This document shows, piece by piece, positions 58,192 to 64,000 of a stretch of 64,000 nucleotides of DNA. Position 1 is the stretch's first letter. Every line of letters starts with the position of its first letter. The stretch spans positions 1,612,001-1,676,000 of the forward strand of contig NZ_PHUJ01000003.1 in NCBI RefSeq assembly GCF_002813375.1. The letters are read 5' to 3'. Below the pieces are notes generated by a model. The model was not told the DNA's origin, searched no databases, and saw only the letters and a program-made list of their open reading frames with translations. Both the position numbers and the translations under genes were made by a program. The stretch comes from Pseudonocardia alni (GTDB lineage Bacteria; Actinomycetota; Actinomycetes; Mycobacteriales; Pseudonocardiaceae).

Positions 58192-58401
58192 GGCCCCGGG
58201 GTTCGCGTGGGGCCCGGTCGGGCCCACCGTCGGGGCCGACGACGAACGGGGTGATGCGCGATGTCCACCCCACCAGCCGCCCCCGGGGAGTCGAATGATC
58301 CCGTCCCCCGCCACCTGGCCGGCGGTGGTCGCGCCGTCCAGGTGAGAACCGGTATGCAGGTGCTTCCCTCTCGTGCCGGAGACATCACCCCAGCTCAAGG
58401 A

Positions 58402-58451
58402 TTCGCGATAGCGAACGAAAACTAGTGATCGAACACACGTTCGAGTATCGT
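58402..58451 (+). promoter_or_regulatory. SOS (LexA) box and leaderless promoter of the HNH gene
   Basis: TCGAAC-ACAC-GTTCGA (58429-58444) is a perfect match to the actinobacterial and Bacillus LexA consensus (CGAAC-N4-GTTCG) with full dyad symmetry. A TATCGT -10 (58446-58451) lies 7 nt before the GTG, so the box sits in the -35/-10 spacer, where LexA would repress. A second inverted repeat, TTCGC-GATA-GCGAA (58402-58415), lies just upstream. Confidence 0.85.
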
Positions 58452-58458
58452 CGACGGT

Positions 58459-59763
58459 GTGACCGCCACCCATGAACCACCCGCCCACGCCACCGGCGTG
58501 CTCGCAGGCGGGTTCCCCTCGGGTGACCTCACCCTGCTCCGGTTCCACCTCGACCACGCCCTCGCCGCCGACACCTCCACGTTGTCCGAAGCCGAGCTGA
58601 TCGACCAGATCCAGGAGATCGAGACTCTCCGGGCTTCCCTCGCCGCCCTCCAGACGGACCGGATCCGCGCCTTCGCCCAGGCCCATGTCGACAGCCACCG
58701 CGTCGACGACCGGATCGACGTCGACAAGATCCACCGCAGCGTCGTCGCCCAGATCCAACTGGCCTGCCGGGTCTCCACCACCGAGGCCCGCACCCGCGTC
58801 GCCGACGCCCGCGACCTGCACGCCGGGCTCGACGACGTCCGGCGCCTCCATGAAGCCGGACAGCTCAGCGCCGCCAAGGCCACGGCGATCGCCGTCGAGT
58901 GCCGCGACCTCGACACGATCCAGCGGGCGCAGATCGACGCCCGCCTCGCCACCAACCGAGACCTGACCCGGTACGGCATCGGGCGCCTGCGCGCGATGAC
59001 CCGCCGCCTGGTCGCCGAGATCACCCCGGAGCGCTTCCGCGCCCGCGTCCACGCCGCCAAGGCCGAACGACGGGTCACCCTGCGACCCGCGCCGGACGCG
59101 ATGAGCTACCTGACCGCCTACGTCCCGGTCGAGCAGGGCGCCGCCTGCCTGGCCGCGCTGCAGAAGGCCTTCGTCGAGGTCCAGGTCCACCCGCAGCCGC
59201 TGACCCGCACCCGCGGGCAGGTCCTGGCCGACACCCTCGTCGAGCGGGTCACCGGCCAGGCCACCGCGACCGCCGTCAACCTGGAAGTCCAGGTCACCGT
59301 CCCGGTCCAGGCCCTGCTCGACCACACCTCCCCGCTCCCCGCCGAGATCCCCGGCCTCGGACCCGTCCCCGCCGACCTGCTCGCCACCCCAGAGGGGACG
59401 AAGTCCCTGCGCCGCCTGCTCACCGACCAGGGCATCGTCATCGGCGGCGACGCCCGGCGACGCACCTTCACCGGACTCCTCGCCACCCTCGTCAGAGCCC
59501 GTGCAGAGAACCGGTGCACCGAGCCCTACTGCGACGCACCCGTCCGCCACCTCGACCACATCCACCGCGACGCCGACGGCGGACGCACCGAGCTCGACAA
59601 TGGACGCCGGGTGTGCGAGTTCCACAACCACGTCCGCGAACAACCCGGCTGGCAGGTCTTCCGCGCTCCGGACGGCATCGTGGTCACCGTGACACCGACC
59701 GGACACAGGTACTGCGGTCCGGCACCACCGCCGCCCACACCACCACCGTGTGCACCGACATGA
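58459..59763 (+). CDS. DUF222-HNH endonuclease family protein
   Basis: 434 aa. The DUF222 domain (about 25-330) is helical. The C-terminal HNH nuclease region (about 350-400) shows CTEPYCDAPVRHLDHIHRDADGG, then ELDNGRRVCEFHNH, with the zinc-type Cys pairs and the DHI catalytic His. A proline-rich tail ends the protein. Such 13E12-repeat-like genes are scattered and multicopy in actinobacteria. A perfect LexA box covers the promoter, so expression should follow DNA damage. Confidence 0.92.
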   Translation: MTATHEPPAHATGVLAGGFPSGDLTLLRFHLDHALAADTSTLSEAELIDQIQEIETLRASLAALQTDRIRAFAQAHVDSHRVDDRIDVDKIHRSVVAQIQLACRVSTTEARTRVADARDLHAGLDDVRRLHEAGQLSAAKATAIAVECRDLDTIQRAQIDARLATNRDLTRYGIGRLRAMTRRLVAEITPERFRARVHAAKAERRVTLRPAPDAMSYLTAYVPVEQGAACLAALQKAFVEVQVHPQPLTRTRGQVLADTLVERVTGQATATAVNLEVQVTVPVQALLDHTSPLPAEIPGLGPVPADLLATPEGTKSLRRLLTDQGIVIGGDARRRTFTGLLATLVRARAENRCTEPYCDAPVRHLDHIHRDADGGRTELDNGRRVCEFHNHVREQPGWQVFRAPDGIVVTVTPTGHRYCGPAPPPPTPPPCAPT

Positions 59764-59825
59764 CCTCGACGCCGACGACCGGGCGTGGATACAGCTCCGC
59801 GCCCGGGCACCCAGCGGCAACGCCG

Positions 59826-59856
59826 CGCGCACCCCACCGATCCGATGGGGTGCGCG
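59826..59856. terminator. Bidirectional hairpin terminator
   Basis: A perfect 11-bp stem, CGCGCACCCCA (59826-59836) with TGGGGTGCGCG (59846-59856), loop of 9, lies between the convergent HNH and glycosyltransferase genes. Confidence 0.7.
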
Positions 59857-59873
59857 AGGTGGTGGCGAGCGTG

Positions 59874-61955
59874 TCAGGAGGTCGGGGCGGACAGGTCGTA
59901 GACGGTCTGACCACCGACGGTCGTCGCCGTGTAGTGCTCGGCGACCCAGGTCGCGATCCGGCTACTCGTCGAGTCGCTCTGCCCACCGGGGCCGCCGGGC
60001 CCACCGCCCTGGCCGCCCGCTACGTAGTAGGCGATCCGGCGCTGCTCCACGTCGGACCGGAACTCGGCGAGGGTGACGGCGGAGTCGCTGCCGGCCCACC
60101 CGCCGGTCGACATGACCGCGGTCCCACTCGCCAGCTCCAGCGACGCGGCGGTCTGGGAGGTGGCGACCGCGGCCGACCAGGTCGTCCCCGACAAGGACCG
60201 CGTCGCGGCGAGCAGTGAGGTCAGCTCCGCCGAGGTCGCGCTACCGGAGCCGGGCACGCCACCGCCCTGCCCCGGGGCTGTTGCCCCGGCACCACCGAAC
60301 CCACCCGTGCCGTCGGCCTCACCCGGGCCGGCCGGGCCCGAGCCGGGACCACCGGACGCGCCGGTGCCGGTGCCGGTGCCGGTGCCGGTGCCGAACGAGC
60401 TCGACACCGTCCCGACCGAGGGAATGCTGCCGGTGTGCCCGGTCGACGCCGTCGCCACCGCGTACACCCCGGTCCCGAGCATCCCCGCCACCAGCACCGC
60501 GACCAGACCGGACCGCACCACCGCTCGCCCCCGGCCGGGCCCGAGCATCAGCCCCGCCGCGACCACCGTGACCGCCCCGACCGGCCGTGACAGCCAGGAG
60601 AAGGACTCCGCGCTCACCACCAGCAGCGCGACCGCCCAGCCACCGGTGACGAGCACCGTCGTCGCGGCGACGATCCGCGCCCACCGGGCACCCCGATCCC
60701 GCCACAGCGCCGCCCCGCCGACGGCCACCACTCCGGCGAGCCCCGGGGCCAGCGCCACCGTGTAATACGGGTGCATCGTGCCGCTCATCATCGAGAACAC
60801 GGCCGCCGTGACGAGCGTCCAGCCACCCCACAGCAGCAGCGCCGCGCGGGTCCGGTCGGTCCGCGGCGCCCGCCGGGTGACCCACAGCCCGGCGACGAGG
60901 AGGATCAGCGCGGCCGGCAGCAGCCAGGAGATCTCGTAGGCGAGCTCACCGGTGAACAGCCGCAACGGACCGGCCGAGCCGCCGAAGCCGGTGTTGCCAC
61001 CACCGCTTCCCCCGCCGGGACCGCCACCGTTGCCGGTGCCGCCGAGCAGCCGGCCGAGGCCGTTGTAGCCCAGCGCGAGCTCGAGCAGCGAGTTCGTCGT
61101 CGACCCGCCGATGTAGGGGCGGTCGGACGCGGGCCACAGCTCCACCAGCGCGATGAACCACCCCGCAGAGACGACCATCGCCGCCACCGCGGCGCCCATC
61201 TGCACGATCCGGATCCGCATCCGCGGCGAGCCGGCGACCAGGTACACAAGCCCGAGCGCCGGGACGACCAGCAGCGCCTGCCCCATCTTCGTGAGGAACG
61301 CGGACCCGACCGCCGACCCGGCCGCGACCAGCCACCAGGTGGACGCCCGCACCGAGGCGGCGTCGACGGCGCGCGAGCCGGCCCAGGCCGCGACGACCAG
61401 CAGCAGCGTCAGCAGCGCGTCCGGGTTGTCGAACCGGAACATCAGCACCGCCGCCGGGGGCAGCGCCAGCACCGCACCCGCGAGCAGCCCCGCGGCGGGC
61501 CCGGCCCACCGCCGCACCGTCGCGTGCAGCAGGGCCACCGCGCCCACACCCATCAGCGCCTGCGGCACGAGCAGGCTCCACGAGGAGAACCCGAACAGCC
61601 GCGCCGACGCCGTCATCACCCACAGCGCCGCGGGCGGCTTGTCGACGGTGATTGCGTTCCCGGAATCCAGCGACCCGAACAGCCATGCCTTCCACGACTG
61701 CGTCCCGGCCTGCACCGCGGCGGCGTAGAAGTCGTTGGCATAGCCCGAGGCCGACAGGTCCCACAGGTACAGCAACGCCGTCCCGGCGAGCAGGACGAGC
61801 AGCCCCGGCCGCGCCCAGCCCGGGTCACCGGCCGGGCCACGCAGCAGGCGGGCCACCCGCCCCGGCGGGACGGCGGGAGGGGCGGCGGGCGGGGCCGGGA
61901 CGGGCGGCGCGCCGGCGCGGTCCCGTCCCGGCCGGACCGGGGTCGCAGTGCTCAC
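59874..61955 (-). CDS. GT39-like membrane glycosyltransferase (ArnT/mannosyltransferase type)
   Basis: 693 aa. About eleven membrane helices precede a soluble C-terminal part. The first external loop has WDLSASGYANDFYAAAVQAG and FGSLDSGNAITVDKPPAALW, where the acidic residue near 75 is the expected catalytic base of GT-C enzymes using polyprenyl-phosphate sugars. GTMHPYYTVALAPG lies near 395. Two Gly-rich linkers (about 305-325 and 525-585) are low complexity. A GAGGAG site precedes the GTG. The acceptor is unknown. Confidence 0.9.
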   Translation of the reverse strand: MSTATPVRPGRDRAGAPPVPAPPAAPPAVPPGRVARLLRGPAGDPGWARPGLLVLLAGTALLYLWDLSASGYANDFYAAAVQAGTQSWKAWLFGSLDSGNAITVDKPPAALWVMTASARLFGFSSWSLLVPQALMGVGAVALLHATVRRWAGPAAGLLAGAVLALPPAAVLMFRFDNPDALLTLLLVVAAWAGSRAVDAASVRASTWWLVAAGSAVGSAFLTKMGQALLVVPALGLVYLVAGSPRMRIRIVQMGAAVAAMVVSAGWFIALVELWPASDRPYIGGSTTNSLLELALGYNGLGRLLGGTGNGGGPGGGSGGGNTGFGGSAGPLRLFTGELAYEISWLLPAALILLVAGLWVTRRAPRTDRTRAALLLWGGWTLVTAAVFSMMSGTMHPYYTVALAPGLAGVVAVGGAALWRDRGARWARIVAATTVLVTGGWAVALLVVSAESFSWLSRPVGAVTVVAAGLMLGPGRGRAVVRSGLVAVLVAGMLGTGVYAVATASTGHTGSIPSVGTVSSSFGTGTGTGTGTGASGGPGSGPAGPGEADGTGGFGGAGATAPGQGGGVPGSGSATSAELTSLLAATRSLSGTTWSAAVATSQTAASLELASGTAVMSTGGWAGSDSAVTLAEFRSDVEQRRIAYYVAGGQGGGPGGPGGQSDSTSSRIATWVAEHYTATTVGGQTVYDLSAPTS
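60361..60390. repeat. Hexanucleotide tandem repeat (CCGGTG)5
   Basis: Five perfect copies of CCGGTG lie inside the glycosyltransferase gene and encode alternating Gly-Thr in its extracytoplasmic linker. Unit changes keep the reading frame, so the linker length can vary between strains without breaking the gene. Confidence 0.85.
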
Positions 61956-62083
61956 GGATGATCTCCTCAGGGGTCGTGGCGGCAGGACCCCACCGTCGAC
62001 GCCGGCACTGTCGCGATGCTGTCCGGTCCCTGTGCGCGGTCTGTGAGCGATGAGTTCCGGGCGCGACGCCGGTCACGCCTCAC

Positions 62084-62776
62084 ATGACCGAGCCGATCAC
62101 CGCCGCCCTGCCACCCGTCGTCGACACCGCCACCTGGGAGCGCGAGCTCGCCGCGCTGCGCGTCCGGGAGAAGGCCGCCACCCGCGAGCTGGACGCCATC
62201 GCCGCCGCCCGTCGCCGGCTGCCGATGGTCGAGATGCCCGACTACGTCCTGCGCGGCGAGAACGGCCCCGTCCGCCTCGCCGAGATCTTCGACGGCCACC
62301 CGCAGCTGATCGTCTACAGCCACATGTGGCACGACGGCGCCGTCTGGCAGTGCGGCGGGTGCACGGGGTTCACCTCGCAGTTCACCCGGCTCGCCGGCCT
62401 GGAGAAGTTCGACGCCCGCTTCGTGGTCGTCACCCAGGGCCCGATCGACGAGGCGCTGGCCTACCGGCGTCGCGTCGGCAACACCATGGCCTGGTACTCG
62501 ACGGCCGACAGCAGCTTCGGCACCGACGTCGGCGCCCCGCCCGGGGGCGGCTTCGCGGTCAACGTGTTCCTGCGCGACGGCGACCGCGTCTTCCGCACCT
62601 GGCACACCGACGGCCGCGGCACCGAGCAGCTGTCCTACCTGTTCCCGCTGGTCGACGTGCTGCCCTACGGCCGCCAGGAGGTCTGGCAGGACTCGCCGGA
62701 GGGCTGGCCGCAGGGCCCCACCTACAGCCGGTGGGCCGGGCCGCAGGAGATCGCCGCCGCCTACGGCGAGGGCTGA
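62084..62776 (+). CDS. DUF899 family thioredoxin-like protein
   Basis: 230 aa. The pattern ELAALRVREKAATRELDAIAAARRRLPMVEM at the N-terminus, then LIVYSHMWHDGAVWQCGGCTGFTSQFT near residue 85-110, is typical of DUF899. The CGGC pair sits where a thioredoxin-fold active site would be. Function of the family is unknown, possibly redox. The 3' end overlaps the convergent TetR gene by 16 bp. I see no clear ribosome site. Confidence 0.88.
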   Translation: MTEPITAALPPVVDTATWERELAALRVREKAATRELDAIAAARRRLPMVEMPDYVLRGENGPVRLAEIFDGHPQLIVYSHMWHDGAVWQCGGCTGFTSQFTRLAGLEKFDARFVVVTQGPIDEALAYRRRVGNTMAWYSTADSSFGTDVGAPPGGGFAVNVFLRDGDRVFRTWHTDGRGTEQLSYLFPLVDVLPYGRQEVWQDSPEGWPQGPTYSRWAGPQEIAAAYGEG

Positions 62777-63375
62777 GCCCGCGCCCGTACCCCGGCCAGG
62801 ACGGTGTCGACGACCGCCGCCGCGTAACCCCGGGCGTCGTCGCGGGCGGCGAGGTGCGCGGGGGTGGTCGCGACGTGGTTGCGCACCGCCCCCGCGACCA
62901 GGTCCGCGACCAGCGCCACCGACGTCCCGGCGGGCAGTTCACCGCGCTCGATGCCGCGGCGCACCATCGTGCGCGCCCCGCGGACGTGCTCGGGGTAGGC
63001 GTCGTCGGCGAGCGCGCCCGCGATATCCGGGACCCGGTGGGAGTCGACGAGCAGCCGTTCGACCAGCCGGCCGTCGTCGCTCGTGGCGAACGCCGTCCAC
63101 AGCTCGGCGAAGGTCACCAGGTCCTCGCGCAGCGAGCCGGTGTCGATGTCGGCGACGAAGCGGGCCCGGTCACGCACCGCCGCCACCAGCAGCGCCGCCC
63201 GGGTCGGCCAGCGCAGGTACAGCGACCCCTTCCCGATCGAGGACCGGCGGGCCACCTCCTCGAGCGACAGCCCGGACCAGCCTCGCTCGCCGTAGACCTC
63301 GCGGGCGGCGGCGAGGGCGCGACGGTCGACGTCCGGGTCGCGCGGACGTCCGCTGCGGCGCGACGGCGGGGGCAC
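62761..63375 (-). CDS. TetR family regulator
   Basis: 204 aa from the GTG at 63375, which has CAGGAT exactly 7 nt upstream; a longer frame from 63408 is possible. The helix-turn-helix is VDRRALAAAREVYGERGWSGLSLEEVARRSSIGKGSLYLRWPTRAALL. It is divergent from the nitronate monooxygenase gene, and a 15-bp inverted repeat lies between them, so repression of that gene is likely. Confidence 0.9.
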   Translation of the reverse strand: MPPPSRRSGRPRDPDVDRRALAAAREVYGERGWSGLSLEEVARRSSIGKGSLYLRWPTRAALLVAAVRDRARFVADIDTGSLREDLVTFAELWTAFATSDDGRLVERLLVDSHRVPDIAGALADDAYPEHVRGARTMVRRGIERGELPAGTSVALVADLVAGAVRNHVATTPAHLAARDDARGYAAAVVDTVLAGVRARAQPSP

Positions 63376-63420
63376 GGCGGCGATCCTGCCAGACGGTGCT
63401 GTGACCACCGACCCACTTCT

Positions 63421-63445
63421 GGACGGTGTCCGTCCGTAATACGCT
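63421..63445 (+). promoter_or_regulatory. TetR operator and leaderless promoter of the nitronate monooxygenase
   Basis: GGACGG-TGT-CCGTCC (63421-63435) is a perfect inverted repeat. TACGCT (63440-63445) lies 7 nt before the GTG at 63453. The operator fills the -35/-10 spacer region. Confidence 0.65.
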
Positions 63446-63452
63446 CACCGGT

Positions 63453-64000
63453 GTGATCAGGACAGCGCTGACCGATCTGCTGGGCGTCGAGCACCCGATC
63501 GTCGGGTTCAACCGGTCCCCCGCGGTGGTGACCGAGGTGAGCCGCGCCGGCGGGTTCGGGGTACTCGCCGCGGTCTCCTACACCGCCGAGGAGCTCGATG
63601 CGCAGCTGACCTGGATCGAGGAGCAGCTCGACGGGCGGCCCTACGGGGTCGACCTGCTCGTCCCGGAGAAGACCGCCGACACCGGGGCCGACCGGGAGGA
63701 CCTCGTCGCCGCGTTGCGTGCGCAGCTCCCGGCCGAGCACCTCGCCTTCATCGACGACCTGCTCGACCGCTACGGCATCCCGCGGGTGCCGGTCGACCCC
63801 GGGCGCGACGCGATCGCGGCGGGGATGAGCCGGCGCGGCGCCGAGGCCCAGCTCGACGCGGTGTTCGCCCACCGGCCCGCGCTCGTCGCGAACGCGCTCG
63901 GTACCGCGCCGCCGCACCTCGTGGAGCGCGCGCACGACGCCGGGATGGCCGTCGCCGCGCTGGTCGGGACCCGCCGGCACGCCGAGCGGCAGCTCGCGGC
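63453..64000 (+). CDS. Nitronate monooxygenase family protein, N-terminal part
   Basis: The gene runs off the right edge; about 182 residues are visible. The opening MIRTALTDLLGVEHPIVGFN, then VVTEVSRAGGFGVLAAVSYTAEEL, is the FMN-dependent 2-nitropropane dioxygenase/nitronate monooxygenase TIM-barrel start. ANALGTAPPHLVERAHDAGMAVAALVGTRRHAERQLAA continues the barrel. It would detoxify propionate 3-nitronate or act as a related flavin oxidoreductase. Control by the divergent TetR is likely. Confidence 0.88.
   Translation, partial: MIRTALTDLLGVEHPIVGFNRSPAVVTEVSRAGGFGVLAAVSYTAEELDAQLTWIEEQLDGRPYGVDLLVPEKTADTGADREDLVAALRAQLPAEHLAFIDDLLDRYGIPRVPVDPGRDAIAAGMSRRGAEAQLDAVFAHRPALVANALGTAPPHLVERAHDAGMAVAALVGTRRHAERQLA

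Overview
The window is chromosomal DNA of a very GC-rich actinobacterium. It most resembles the Pseudonocardiales (Pseudonocardia-like), with moderate confidence. Supporting traits are GTG starts, many apparently leaderless promoters, a DesA3-type desaturase with its flavodoxin-reductase-like partner, DUF5313, DUF222-HNH and ANTAR proteins, and a 16S-23S spacer without tRNA. No prophage, insertion sequence, CRISPR array or tRNA gene was recognised. About 50 protein genes and one complete rRNA operon can be supported.

Left part (1-21.7 kb). An amidase tail, an MmgE/PrpD protein, a flavin-dependent LLM oxidoreductase and hydantoinase/oxoprolinase A and B subunits form one tightly coupled + operon (1-7.3 kb). 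It faces a CitE-like lyase, and a TRAP transporter (P-Q-M) diverges from that lyase; together they look like uptake and ring-opening catabolism of a cyclic amide or imide. Next come DUF5313 divergent from an OhrR-type MarR regulator, an isochorismatase-like hydrolase, a class A penicillin-binding protein, a 1152-aa indolepyruvate ferredoxin oxidoreductase divergent from its likely Lrp regulator, a UGT-type glycosyltransferase, a four-helix membrane protein and a zf-HC2 anti-sigma-like protein.

rRNA operon (22.1-27.8 kb, minus strand). 16S, 23S and 5S are present in that order with long complementary processing stems around 16S and 23S and a strong terminator after 5S.

Middle part (27.8-45 kb). 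A compact three-gene dipeptide/nickel-type ABC transporter has both ATPases fused in one protein and both permeases fused in another, and its promoter carries a perfect 10-bp inverted repeat. A desaturase and its reductase follow on the minus strand. Divergently, a MerR regulator, a TfdB-like FAD monooxygenase and a fused maleylacetate reductase-hydroxyquinol 1,2-dioxygenase form a short aromatic (hydroxyquinol) pathway. Then come a small protein, GlmS, a MOSC protein and an L,D-transpeptidase.

Right part (43-64 kb). A Baeyer-Villiger monooxygenase and an SMP-30-like propeller (possible lactonase) are bracketed by two paralogous TetR regulators, one coupled to an MFS pump. Further right are a WD40 protein, an acyl-CoA ligase, a PAS-ANTAR regulator, a subtilisin overlapping a small propeptide/inhibitor-like protein, a CoA transferase, a VOC protein, a DUF222-HNH endonuclease behind a perfect SOS (LexA) box, a GT39-like membrane glycosyltransferase, a DUF899 protein, and a TetR divergent from a nitronate monooxygenase that runs off the window.
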